Positions 45,364-54,104 of a stretch of 64,000 nucleotides of DNA are shown here, piece after piece. Source of the DNA: a virus. The translations under genes and the position numbers were made by a program. Numbering within the stretch: the stretch's first letter is position 1; each line of letters opens with the position of its first letter. Under the pieces are notes generated by a model. It was not told where the DNA came from and made no database searches. It saw nothing but the letters and a program-made list of their open reading frames with translations. The DNA is taken from positions 1-64,000 of the IMG/VR virus record IMGVR_UViG_3300046804_003463; one strand, written 5' to 3'.

Positions 45364-46073
45364 TTCAGCCATTCTTCCATATCATTTCGTAGCAGTGAAT
45401 GCCATGTGCTGTTGTACTCACCTGGTGAAAACGGATGATTGACATCACAATACACAAGATTCTCACCAACAAGATTGTTTCTCTTCCAGTTGGCACTCAT
45501 AAAATCTTCCATCATGTATTGTACACCAGAATTGTAGAACTCATCAATGTGATTGTAAGCATCAGCATACTTGTCCATGTTTTCGGATGATGAGAACGCA
45601 AACTGATCGTTGCCAAAGTCACGTTCTGGTGTCATGCGACAGTTTGGTATATACAACTTACTGTTGTCTAGTTCTTCAAATGGTATGCGAACATTAATAG
45701 CAAAGTCAAATCGTGAACGAATGACCCAATCAAACTTTGTTTCAAAGTATTTTTCATACTCATACTTTGTTTTCATACACTCTCTGATTGCATACAACTG
45801 AGCATATGTTGACATGCGACCATCTTTAACTTTCCAGTTTGGTGATGGTGGTGGAGTATTCGTGTACTTTGACAAATCAACTGTGGGATTTGGTGATGTC
45901 TTAAAGCTGTATGCATTGTATGTTGAAGAAATCTTTTGCATTTGTTCAGCAGGCATTTCCCAAGAATGCAGAAATACAGTAACATCATTACCTTTGATGA
46001 TGTTCTCGTAATGATATGCATAGCCTTTTTCCCACATTCTTGGTTGGCCAGAAATACATAGTGCTATTCTCAT
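45360..46073 (-). CDS. glycosyltransferase-like protein, 237 aa
   Basis: Begins MRIALCISGQPRMWEKGYA; contains DVTVFLHSWEMPAEQMQKI, FDWVIRSRFDFAINV (DxD-like) and PERDFGNDQFAFSSSENM. It belongs to a glycosyltransferase-like family found in phage surface-sugar clusters. Acceptor unknown. Confidence 0.75.
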   Translation of the reverse strand: MRIALCISGQPRMWEKGYAYHYENIIKGNDVTVFLHSWEMPAEQMQKISSTYNAYSFKTSPNPTVDLSKYTNTPPPSPNWKVKDGRMSTYAQLYAIRECMKTKYEYEKYFETKFDWVIRSRFDFAINVRIPFEELDNSKLYIPNCRMTPERDFGNDQFAFSSSENMDKYADAYNHIDEFYNSGVQYMMEDFMSANWKRNNLVGENLVYCDVNHPFSPGEYNSTWHSLLRNDMEEWLK

Positions 46074-46750
46074 AGTTCTCTTCCTACATTTGCTTTGTTG
46101 TCTGTGATGCCAAATGGCTTTAGTTGTTCCTTTTCCATCACAACCATACTATTGTAAAATGAAACAGAATACAGATTGTGATATACATCTAATGCTTCTT
46201 GTGAAATTGGTGAACCTTGAAAGTGTTGCTGATTGACAATATCAGTTGCTCGTTTACAATGTTCTGTGAATGTACCAGCACCACGAAACACACCACCCCA
46301 TGGCTGTGGCCAATAACTTGTGTGAGTGTCTTCACAAATGTAAACACCACCTTCTTTGATATGTGGAAAAACTTTATTGAGTGTGGTGATTTGATGATTC
46401 ATTACATGTGAACCATCGTCAATTACAATGTCAAACTTGTCTTGTGTTTTGAGAAATTCATCCCAAAACTCTGGATCACTTTGGTCACCCATCACAATAT
46501 TGACATCACCATCATACTCATACTTCAAACATTCTTCATTGATGTCAATAGCAACAACTGATGTATCAGAACCAAAGTATTTCAACCACATCTCAATTGA
46601 GCCACCACCCAACACACCAATTTCAAGTATGCGTGGTGCTTTGTGAGTAAATTTACTCAGATGTCTTTCATATACATCAAAATAACCTGACCATTTGGTA
46701 GAACCTTTTTCAAGTTCCCAAAATAATTCTTTGATTCTATTTGTCGTCAT
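46070..46750 (-). CDS. class I SAM-dependent methyltransferase, 226 aa
   Basis: Start MTTNRIKELFWELEKG. ILEIGVLGGGSIEMWLKYFG is the SAM-binding glycine motif, then VVAIDINEE, FDIVIDDGSHVMNHQITTL and GGVYICEDTHTSYWP. This is the Methyltransf_24 type common with sugar and antibiotic clusters. It probably methylates a sugar hydroxyl or the glycan. Confidence 0.82.
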   Translation of the reverse strand: MTTNRIKELFWELEKGSTKWSGYFDVYERHLSKFTHKAPRILEIGVLGGGSIEMWLKYFGSDTSVVAIDINEECLKYEYDGDVNIVMGDQSDPEFWDEFLKTQDKFDIVIDDGSHVMNHQITTLNKVFPHIKEGGVYICEDTHTSYWPQPWGGVFRGAGTFTEHCKRATDIVNQQHFQGSPISQEALDVYHNLYSVSFYNSMVVMEKEQLKPFGITDNKANVGREL

Positions 46751-47579
46751 ATTTCGCCTCAATCACTTTACGCCATTCTGGCACACGATCATACTGATGT
46801 ACAATAGTATACTCTATTCCTGTTGAAGTTACAACCTTGTCACCTTCTAGTTTCGGTGATGGTTCTAATAGATGTGGTCTAAACTGTTCAATCTTACTTG
46901 GATCAGCAGTTGTACCTAATTGACATGCCCAACCTTCTTCTGATTTCATGTACATTGATGTTTTCACATATGGATGTCTAGAAACCATCACATTGAATAC
47001 CGCTTGATCAACAATTGGTATTGGGCGATTGATACAGTTCAAAAATAATTGCAATGTTAAATCTCTCATTGCATGTCCACGGCCGGCAAGAACACCTACA
47101 TTGAAAATTGTATTGTTCTTGAAATCATCATAGATGCCTTGACCATAACATTGTGTAATATTTTCACGACCCCATGGCTCATCTTTATATTTCATACTTT
47201 CAGAAGAAAACACTAAGTCTTCTTGTGCAGAAAGATTCTCTTCTAACCATGTAACAGGATTTTTTTGAAAGATAACATCTCGTACATCAGTGGTAATCAC
47301 ATAACGATAGTCGTTGCTTTTGAGCAGTTTGTAAATATGAACAAATCGTTCAACATGCACCATCAGTTGTGATTGATAAGTTAGATTACCTTCACCGTCT
47401 TGATTGAATGCAATGATTGAGAAACCTGCTTCAGTTACCTTTTTTACGGTATCTTTGTCGCAGTTCATGAGAATCAGAACTTTGTCACCCTCAAAGCCTG
47501 ATTGATTGATTGAATTAATCCAATACTTTAGTTTTGCCCAATCATAATTTGTTGAGCAACCCACGATCAAATCCTTCAT
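46737..47579 (-). CDS. glycosyltransferase-like protein, 280 aa
   Basis: MKDLIVGCSTNYDWAKLKYW, YRYVITTDVRDVIFQKNP (DxD with a following Asp) and NNTIFNVGVLAGRGHAMRDL are typical of a GT-A family in T4-like phages. VDQAVFNVMVSRHPY supplies the acceptor side. Overlaps the methyltransferase by 14 bases. Confidence 0.8.
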   Translation of the reverse strand: MKDLIVGCSTNYDWAKLKYWINSINQSGFEGDKVLILMNCDKDTVKKVTEAGFSIIAFNQDGEGNLTYQSQLMVHVERFVHIYKLLKSNDYRYVITTDVRDVIFQKNPVTWLEENLSAQEDLVFSSESMKYKDEPWGRENITQCYGQGIYDDFKNNTIFNVGVLAGRGHAMRDLTLQLFLNCINRPIPIVDQAVFNVMVSRHPYVKTSMYMKSEEGWACQLGTTADPSKIEQFRPHLLEPSPKLEGDKVVTSTGIEYTIVHQYDRVPEWRKVIEAKYDDK

Positions 47580-47594
47580 AATATCTCCAATAAT

Positions 47595-47780
47595 TTATTT
47601 TATGTCTGTTGTTGCCCAGTTCGTTGTGTATTTTTTGTATTGTTGTTGACTCTGACCAGGCGTGTCATCAAGATATTTAGCAGTGAGTTCTGGTCTGCCC
47701 CACTCACCACCACCTGCTTTAGACACAAACTCTTGTCTGCTATCTTTATTTGCCTTGAGATAATCTTTGAATGTTTTCAT
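47595..47780 (-). CDS. small capsid-targeting-type protein, 61 aa
   Basis: Start [19 protein letters not shown] overlaps the HesB-like gene stop (ATGA). The first residues match the targeting-type motif seen in five proteins here. Remainder Gly/Lys-rich. Confidence 0.7.
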   Translation of the reverse strand: MKTFKDYLKANKDSRQEFVSKAGGGEWGRPELTAKYLDDTPGQSQQQYKKYTTNWATTDIK

Positions 47781-48100
47781 ATCGTGAATGAAGAACCGCA
47801 ACCACAAGTAGCAGTTACGTTTGGATTTTTGATTGTAAATGAAGCGCCCATCAAATCTTCTTTATAATCAATCTCGGCTTCATTCATATATTGTAAACTT
47901 ATAGTATCTATGACAACGCCAACACCATCTCTTTCGAATGTCATATCATCTTCATTTGGTGGGTATTCTTCTAACGTAAACCCATATTGAAAACCCGAAC
48001 ACCCACCACCTTGTACAAACACACGAAGTTTCAATGAAGGATCTTCTTCAGCAATAATTGTCTTGATTTTTCTCACAGCAGAATCAGATATAGTTATCAT
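47777..48100 (-). CDS. HesB/IscA-type iron-sulfur carrier
   Basis: The 107-aa A-type carrier has [11 protein letters not shown] (Cys34) and the C-terminal ATCGCGSSF (Cys99, Cys101), the three cluster-binding cysteines, and normal length. Such proteins deliver Fe-S clusters to target enzymes. Phage copies occur in cyano- and pelagiphages; here it may serve the phage's own metalloenzymes. Overlaps both neighbours by 4 bases. Confidence 0.93.
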   Translation of the reverse strand: MITISDSAVRKIKTIIAEEDPSLKLRVFVQGGGCSGFQYGFTLEEYPPNEDDMTFERDGVGVVIDTISLQYMNEAEIDYKEDLMGASFTIKNPNVTATCGCGSSFTI

Positions 48101-48222
48101 TCAGATTTATTCCCTTTAACAATACCCATTACTTTTGCTTGTAAATTTTTTGCAAACTGTGGTTGTGGAAAATTCCAACCAATAAATGCACCCAATAACA
48201 ACCAGAAAAGTGTTTCTAACAT
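48097..48222 (-). CDS. small membrane protein, 41 aa
   Basis: GGAGACTCAT precedes the [23 protein letters not shown] is one helix, tail basic ([14 protein letters not shown]). Stop overlaps the HesB-like start. Confidence 0.68.
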   Translation of the reverse strand: MLETLFWLLLGAFIGWNFPQPQFAKNLQAKVMGIVKGNKSE

Positions 48223-48232
48223 ATGAGTCTCC

Positions 48233-48505
48233 TTATCCTCTTGTGAGTGTCAGTATTTTTTGCATTTGTTTCTCAATGATAGGACCACGATTAGGCCAAT
48301 GAATGTATGGCTGACTTGCGGTCTTGTATAGATTCGTCAGAAATGGCATGATAATCTTTTCCACTTGTTGAAGTCTTGCTTTATACTCTTCAACGGTTTC
48401 ATCTTTCTCAGCAATGACTGCTTGGTACTCAACTTCATCTACTGTGCTGAAGCCAAAATCATCATCTGCATACTCTGCTAAAATTTTATTGATATCGTAT
48501 TCCAT
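48233..48505 (-). CDS. helical protein, 90 aa
   Basis: Start MEYDINKILAEYADDDFGFS overlaps the upstream stop (TAATG). Acidic N-terminus, then YKARLQQVEKIIMPFLTNLY. A hypothetical in T4-like phages; function unknown. Confidence 0.77.
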   Translation of the reverse strand: MEYDINKILAEYADDDFGFSTVDEVEYQAVIAEKDETVEEYKARLQQVEKIIMPFLTNLYKTASQPYIHWPNRGPIIEKQMQKILTLTRG

Positions 48506-49728
48506 TACTTGTCCCATGCTTTCTGTGCGTTAAAGTTTTGTCTGCTGAACTCTAGTCTGTCTACTAGTTTCAATGCTTTACCAACATGATCTACAGCAAC
48601 AAAACCCTCTGGTGCTGTGATACGAAAACCATCATCAGTGCGAACAAATGTACCAATGCTCTTGATAGTTTCCAACTTACGAATAATCATCAACTTGGCA
48701 TCAACAATCAAATTCATCAAGTCAAATATTGATTTTAGTTGAATGGCATTTGAACGATAGAAACGCATCACTTCATTCTTTTCTTTGATACGTTTTTGTT
48801 TTGTATCTTCTTTCTTTGCTGCAAGAATTTCTTTGTTCAATTTTGCTTCAACATAATTCATCAATTCTTGTGTATGAATTCTTGTGTCTGCAATCTTTTT
48901 ACCTTCACGAACTTTTGTATTGTTGAATGTTTTGATTTGTGTAAGAAAAACATCCGATGCAGCAATACGATTCAATGTCAATGCGGGTATTGAATTGAAA
49001 ACTCTGCCTGCATTTGAAAGAATAGATGTAATTGCTGCCGTTTCTTCTTCAGTAAATGTAACTGAACCTGACGCATCAGTAAACGAAGCATCACGAAACC
49101 AAACATCTTTTGTTGGCTTCAAATGTCCAATGTCAATGTTGTATGATGCTTTCATTGTCTCTAATGTTTTACCAGAGTATGATGTATGAAACACAACACC
49201 AATCTGTGCAGCCATCATTGTCTGTGCTAACTTTGATTTTGTTGGCACAGCATATACGATTGTGTTTGGTTGAAATATAATGTATTCTTCACCATCAATA
49301 GTTTCTTTTTTGATGTCGCCCTTACTGAACATCATATCACCTTGCAGTACACCTTTGATACCCAATTTAGGTAAGAATGCAAGTGCAAGTTTTAGTTTCT
49401 GATTCAGTCCACCACCAGGATGATTTGCATCAATATCTTCATCAGTATAATTCAATTTTGCATTTTTTGCAAACACTGATTTAGTGCCAACGAAAAAATT
49501 ACCGTTCTCTGGATTTGTACCAGCAAAGATAGCAGGTGCGCCATCCCATTTTGTGGTTACATTTATTTTTGAACCTGTATGACCGGCAAGCATATTACGC
49601 AATGAACGAAGAAAATCTATTGCTTCACGTGCGCCTGATACACCACCGTTTAGTACGTTGTCTTCAAGATGCTCAAGATGAACATTCTTGCCTTCTTTAC
49701 TTTCTTTGAGATATTCCATGAATTTCAT
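48505..49728 (-). CDS. ligase/nucleotidyltransferase-like protein, 407 aa
   Basis: MKFMEYLKESKEGKN has the targeting-type N-terminus. TTKWDGAPAIFAG holds K60-x-D-G, the adenylylation motif of DNA/RNA ligases; FVGTKSVFAKN, KGVLQGDMMF, YIIFQPNTIVYAV and GVVFHTSYSG could be further superfamily motifs. The C-terminal half is helical (LKSIFDLMNLIVDAKLMII). A nucleic-acid ligase or an NTase on another substrate is possible. Preceded by a nuclease-like gene with a late promoter. Confidence 0.68.
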   Translation of the reverse strand: MKFMEYLKESKEGKNVHLEHLEDNVLNGGVSGAREAIDFLRSLRNMLAGHTGSKINVTTKWDGAPAIFAGTNPENGNFFVGTKSVFAKNAKLNYTDEDIDANHPGGGLNQKLKLALAFLPKLGIKGVLQGDMMFSKGDIKKETIDGEEYIIFQPNTIVYAVPTKSKLAQTMMAAQIGVVFHTSYSGKTLETMKASYNIDIGHLKPTKDVWFRDASFTDASGSVTFTEEETAAITSILSNAGRVFNSIPALTLNRIAASDVFLTQIKTFNNTKVREGKKIADTRIHTQELMNYVEAKLNKEILAAKKEDTKQKRIKEKNEVMRFYRSNAIQLKSIFDLMNLIVDAKLMIIRKLETIKSIGTFVRTDDGFRITAPEGFVAVDHVGKALKLVDRLEFSRQNFNAQKAWDK

Positions 49729-50453
49729 TTTGACATACTTAGAAATGGGTTTTCTTTTTTTGTTCCTGGTGCCACAGAAAATTTACTATTAGGCATTTTT
49801 TTGATTTTTATTTCCGCTTGTACTTCATAAAATTCTGAACGGGTAGCAACACGAACTTTGAAATCACCTGATCCACTCAAAACTGGAATGCCTTTTATTT
49901 TGAGTGGATTCTTTTTTGATATCATATAAAAATCATCACCTGCCTGCATGTAGTAAGCCGGCTCCGCTTTACCAATTGTATAGTGTTCTGTTACGACATC
50001 ACCAAGATTATAATTTTCTTCATTAGCAATATAACGATTGACACTTGGTTGATCAAAAAATGCTTTCATTACACTCAAAGGCACTGCACCTTCCTCTTTG
50101 AGTCCACTTTTTGTAGTTGGTATCTTGATTACTTTTTCGGGTATGCCAGAAAACTTTGCAATATCCTTGATAAACTTTTTGGCTTGTGCAGACTTATTCA
50201 AAATATCTACGGTGTGTTTGGCAGCAGGAGTTTTATAAGTCGTATGCCACTTACCTTTCTCATAATAAACACGTGGATTGGAAAGATTATCTGTGTGAGA
50301 CATTTTTACCTCTATCCACACTTTCATGCGATTGTACTCCATCAATACATCAGAATACTCTGTGCTAACTTTCGGCCTTTTTGCTGTAACTCCAGGAATC
50401 TTATTGATATTTTTGGCGACATCATTTTCAAATTTGTCGGAGGCTGCACTCAT
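49725..50453 (-). CDS. PD-(D/E)XK nuclease-like protein, 242 aa
   Basis: N-terminal SDVLMEYNRMKVWIEVKMSH carries D and E-x-K, the catalytic pattern, after a Lys-rich helix; FSGIPEKVIKIPTTKSGLKE and AEPAYYMQAGDDFYMISKKN follow. It may be an endonuclease. It overlaps the ligase-like gene by 4 bases and is preceded by TATAAATA. Confidence 0.6.
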   Translation of the reverse strand: MSAASDKFENDVAKNINKIPGVTAKRPKVSTEYSDVLMEYNRMKVWIEVKMSHTDNLSNPRVYYEKGKWHTTYKTPAAKHTVDILNKSAQAKKFIKDIAKFSGIPEKVIKIPTTKSGLKEEGAVPLSVMKAFFDQPSVNRYIANEENYNLGDVVTEHYTIGKAEPAYYMQAGDDFYMISKKNPLKIKGIPVLSGSGDFKVRVATRSEFYEVQAEIKIKKMPNSKFSVAPGTKKENPFLSMSK

Positions 50454-50480
50454 TAAACATCCTTTCAGTTGTTATTAGAG

Positions 50481-50488
50481 TATTTATA
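50481..50488 (-). promoter_or_regulatory. T4-type late promoter TATAAATA
   Basis: Minus strand GGTATAAATACTC, an exact T4 late -10 motif, about 28 bp upstream of the nuclease-like gene and overlapping the end of gp41. Confidence 0.72.
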
Positions 50489-51890
50489 CCTTGAAGCCTC
50501 CGAACTTATTCTTCATTCCTGACTGTCTTTCACGGTCACCGAAACTATTCAGAGGTTTGTCATCAACTTGACCAGAATCAACAAGGTCTTCTTGTGCTGA
50601 CTGTTCTACATCATACAGTTTCATTTTGGCTCTGTCAATACCAATAACAAACCTTTTGAAATAACCAGGATCATTGTAACGATTCTTTAGTTGCTTAATT
50701 AATATCTGATTCAATTGTTGCAACTCTTCGGTACTTATCAAAGCGAACATAAAGTCAGCGGTCGCTGGTAGGCCAAAGGACTCTGAAGTGTCCTCAAGAC
50801 CAGGATCGCTGGAGGTGAAGCCAGAACGAGTTGTCTGCGTAGCCGATACTATTGGAACATCAAACTCAACCGCTAGACCTCTAAGCTCTTCCGCAATAGC
50901 CTTAACATAAGAATAACTATTTACATTAGCACCAGGTTTGATTCTGGCACTTGCACAAATGTTAAGATAGTCAATGAAGATGATGTCAGGTTTGAAACTT
51001 TTCTTTAGTTGCAATTCATTTAACAAAGCACGGAAGTGCAATGCTGATGCTGCTGCTGTTGGATACTCTTTGATGATAAGTTTGCCTTGTGTCTTGACTT
51101 TGAGTGCAGAAAACTTACGATCATAATCTTGCTTTGAAATAGAATTTAAGTCTGCAATATCAATATTCAATAGATTCGCATCAATACGTTCAGCAATTCT
51201 TTCTTCGGCCATTTCCATTGTGATATACAACACATTCAGGCCTTGTGATAAACATGAACCAGCCACATGACACATGAACAATGATTTACCAACGCCTGTG
51301 CCAGCAAGTGCAATGTTCAGTGTTTTCTTTGGCAGACCACCTTTGGTAATTTTATTGAACAAATCAAGGTCAAATGGTATTTTTGTTTCATGACGATGAT
51401 AGAACTCAAAACGGTTGTCGGAATCATCAATATAGTCGTGACCAACGGACCTGTCAAATGATACACCAAGTGCATCACTTAACAACTTTGGTATCATGCC
51501 TTTATCTTCTTTGTTAGCCTTATCATCAAGAATATTAACAGACTTCATGATGGCATTGTAGATTGCTTTATCTTGACAAAACTTCTCTGTTTGTTTGATT
51601 AGCCATTCTGTATCTGTTGGGTCATCTTTATCTGCATTTATTTCACGAATCATCTCAACTGATTTTCTGACCTGATCTTCAGTTAGTTTGCGTGATTCAG
51701 TGAAATTAATTACAAGAGATTCGTAGGTAGGAAGATGTTTAAATTGGTGAATGTGTTCATCAATTTCGTTGAACACAATTTTTTCGGTGCTGTCAGTGAA
51801 GTATTCTGTTTTTATGAAAGGTAAAATCTTTCTTGCATAATCTTCATTGTAAATTAAGTTCTTCAGTATCGTAGTTTCTAGTCTTTTCAT
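50484..51890 (-). CDS. 41: T4-like replicative DNA helicase gp41
   Basis: Start MKRLETTILKNLIYNEDYAR behind GGAAAAACCGA. N-terminal helical domain, then DnaB-type ATPase with Walker A ALAGTGVGKSLFMCHVAG (196-203), PDIIFIDYLNICASARIKPG (Walker B) and RSGFTSSDPGLEDTSESFGL. Works with primase gp61 as the primosome. 468 aa. Confidence 0.95.
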   Translation of the reverse strand: MKRLETTILKNLIYNEDYARKILPFIKTEYFTDSTEKIVFNEIDEHIHQFKHLPTYESLVINFTESRKLTEDQVRKSVEMIREINADKDDPTDTEWLIKQTEKFCQDKAIYNAIMKSVNILDDKANKEDKGMIPKLLSDALGVSFDRSVGHDYIDDSDNRFEFYHRHETKIPFDLDLFNKITKGGLPKKTLNIALAGTGVGKSLFMCHVAGSCLSQGLNVLYITMEMAEERIAERIDANLLNIDIADLNSISKQDYDRKFSALKVKTQGKLIIKEYPTAAASALHFRALLNELQLKKSFKPDIIFIDYLNICASARIKPGANVNSYSYVKAIAEELRGLAVEFDVPIVSATQTTRSGFTSSDPGLEDTSESFGLPATADFMFALISTEELQQLNQILIKQLKNRYNDPGYFKRFVIGIDRAKMKLYDVEQSAQEDLVDSGQVDDKPLNSFGDRERQSGMKNKFGGFKV

Positions 51891-52215
51891 TCGGTTTTTC
51901 CAAAAGTATTTCTGTGAGTATATCACCAATCATTGTAACAAACTCTTCATCATTTTGCAAGTCATTCATATCAAATGATGAGGAGTTGATGATTGTGTAA
52001 TCAAACGAAAGTCGGGCAAAGTCGCCTTCTTCTACAATCTTTGCTTTGCCATATTGATAAACAACACCAGCATACTTACCTTTGAGTATGCCGATGTTTG
52101 TTATGACATCATCTTCTTCAGATGATAGAAAATGGAAGTCTTCGTCAATCTGATACTTCGGCTTCTTCTTCCAAGGATACAGTTTCGCCCATAATGCTAC
52201 TATAAGTGATTTCAT
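51844..52215 (-). CDS. hypothetical protein, 123 aa
   Basis: GGAAGAAAT precedes the ATG; the gene overlaps uvsX by 71 and gp41 by 47 bases. Basic start (MKSLIVALWAKLYPWKKKP), then an acidic body. Found between uvsX and gp41 in related phages, role unknown. Confidence 0.72.
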   Translation of the reverse strand: MKSLIVALWAKLYPWKKKPKYQIDEDFHFLSSEEDDVITNIGILKGKYAGVVYQYGKAKIVEEGDFARLSFDYTIINSSSFDMNDLQNDEEFVTMIGDILTEILLEKPNEKTRNYDTEELNLQ

Positions 52216-53206
52216 ATTTCTTCCTTACAAACTCCTTGAACCTTTCATCAGCAAGAATATCCTTCCAAAATTCTTCTGTTTGTGTTTCTGCAAATCTCTT
52301 TTTGTCTAACACTTCACCAGTTTCTTGGTCAACTTTGGCATACCAGCCATTACTTGGCTTCACAACGAAATTACCTTCGATAGCGATATCCAATAAGCCA
52401 GACCACTTGTTAATACCACCATCAAAAGATACAGTAACAGGTATTTTAGATTTTTCACGGACATATCTACTTTTCTCTACGTTGATGATGAAGTTGTAGC
52501 CAACGATTTCTGAACCATCTTTGTCTTGTTGACGACCAAGAATCCAAATTGTATCGGCTGAGTAATAAGAGCCTGTGCCACCACCAACGATGTCTTTCGG
52601 AAACATACCAATCTCTTTGTATGTGTGATTAACAACGACCATTGGTATATCTTTGATCGTTAGATGTGGTGTGACCATACGAAACAAAGACTTCATCTGC
52701 TTTGCTCGGCTCATGTCAGCAACAGATTTACCTTCAATTGAATCTTCAACTTCTTTCTTTGATGCCAAATTACCAATTGAATCTAACACAATAATTACTT
52801 TGTCAGTCTTCTCAATGTTTTGTAGTTGATTCATGATGTCATGTTTCAACTGTTCAACATCAGTAATTGGTGTGTGCAACACACGTTCAGTATCTATACC
52901 AAAGGCATCAAAGTAACTTTGTGGTGTGCCAAATTCTGAATCATAAAATAATACAACGGCATCATCATATTTGTTCATGTAAGATTTTGCCATGAGTAAA
53001 GCAAATGCCGTCTTGAAGTGTTTTGATGGACCGGCAAACATCGTAAGACCAGGTGTCAAGCCACCATCTAAATCACCCGAAAGTGCCACATTGACAATAG
53101 GCACATCAGTTTGAATCATGTCTTTTTCCGTAAAGAACTTTGATTTAGAAAGCACCGATGTCTCTTTGATCGTTGATGATTTCTTTAGTTTGTCAAGTAC
53201 GCTCAT
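52145..53206 (-). CDS. uvsX: T4-like recombinase UvsX
   Basis: RecA-fold with Walker A GPSKHFKT at 59-66, Walker B VIIVLDSIGNLASKKEVED, LFYDSEFGTPQ and MVVVNHTYKEIGMFPKDIVG. C-terminus acidic (MGETVSLEEEAEVSD). Drives strand exchange and recombination-dependent replication. Confidence 0.94.
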   Translation of the reverse strand: MSVLDKLKKSSTIKETSVLSKSKFFTEKDMIQTDVPIVNVALSGDLDGGLTPGLTMFAGPSKHFKTAFALLMAKSYMNKYDDAVVLFYDSEFGTPQSYFDAFGIDTERVLHTPITDVEQLKHDIMNQLQNIEKTDKVIIVLDSIGNLASKKEVEDSIEGKSVADMSRAKQMKSLFRMVTPHLTIKDIPMVVVNHTYKEIGMFPKDIVGGGTGSYYSADTIWILGRQQDKDGSEIVGYNFIINVEKSRYVREKSKIPVTVSFDGGINKWSGLLDIAIEGNFVVKPSNGWYAKVDQETGEVLDKKRFAETQTEEFWKDILADERFKEFVRKKYEITYSSIMGETVSLEEEAEVSD

Positions 53207-54104
53207 TCATATCTCCAATGTCTGCAATTTTATCTTTTGGTATCACCGTATGTTTATCATCTACAAAGAATGATTCTAATGTACGTGATGGTGTGCTGTC
53301 AAGTTTTTTCTTCTTTACAACCTTTTTGATTGGCTCTATTTCACCTTTATCTTCTCTGATTCTACGATATGTTTGATTTGCCGCTATCAATAATAGCACA
53401 GCAAGTGGGTCAAACACAATGATAATGACAAAGATAACTAGGCGAACTGCTTTGTCAATCAAGTCCCTATCTTGTGTGCCATAAACTACTTCGGCAACAT
53501 ATTTTATAGGCCCCAAATCCGATTCAGCCTTTTTAACTTCCAAGGATAAAGGGAGCTTTTCCTCTGTGAGTGTCTGTATCTCTTTTTGAAGCCTCTTAGT
53601 CTCAGCAATGATTCTCTCACGGTCTTTCTGTTGGGCTTTGCGGATCTGGTTCGCCCGTTCGGCACCCTTTTCGTCTTTTGACCTGCCCATAACTTGATCG
53701 ACAGCCTCATCATACTGACTAAGGTTCTTGTTGTTCCTCTCAATCTGCGATTGAATAACTTTGATCTTTTCATCATAGATTTCTACCTTTGCTGCTTGTG
53801 GTGCTATTGTGCTTGAATGTTCAATGTGTGCTTTTGACAAATAACCAAAAATACCCATTGATGTAATACCCATCAACAACACAACTGCAATGAGAAAATA
53901 AAGTTTGAGTGCAGAGAATGTTGTTTTCCAATGATTATATACCCACGATACAGTTACCAGTTTTGCTGCTTCAAGCACAGAACCCATGAGAATAATAGGC
54001 CAGTATGAACCTGGAAATATCTGTGCAAGTCCAATCACCGAGTAATATGCAGCAATACCCGATAAGGCAATAGCAGTCAAAAATGGCAGTATTACATGTA
54101 TCAC
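53193..54104 (-). CDS. membrane coiled-coil protein with clamp-binding-like motif, 303 aa
   Basis: Three N-terminal helices (about 4-29, 36-54, 66-89), a charged coiled coil at 105-195, a fourth helix at 219-243, then a Lys-rich cytoplasmic tail. Residues 275-280 (TLESFF) repeat the last residues of gp43 next door (RYTLESFFT). It overlaps gp43 by 4 bases. It could tether the replisome to the membrane. Confidence 0.78.
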   Translation of the reverse strand: MIHVILPFLTAIALSGIAAYYSVIGLAQIFPGSYWPIILMGSVLEAAKLVTVSWVYNHWKTTFSALKLYFLIAVVLLMGITSMGIFGYLSKAHIEHSSTIAPQAAKVEIYDEKIKVIQSQIERNNKNLSQYDEAVDQVMGRSKDEKGAERANQIRKAQQKDRERIIAETKRLQKEIQTLTEEKLPLSLEVKKAESDLGPIKYVAEVVYGTQDRDLIDKAVRLVIFVIIIVFDPLAVLLLIAANQTYRRIREDKGEIEPIKKVVKKKKLDSTPSRTLESFFVDDKHTVIPKDKIADIGDMNERT

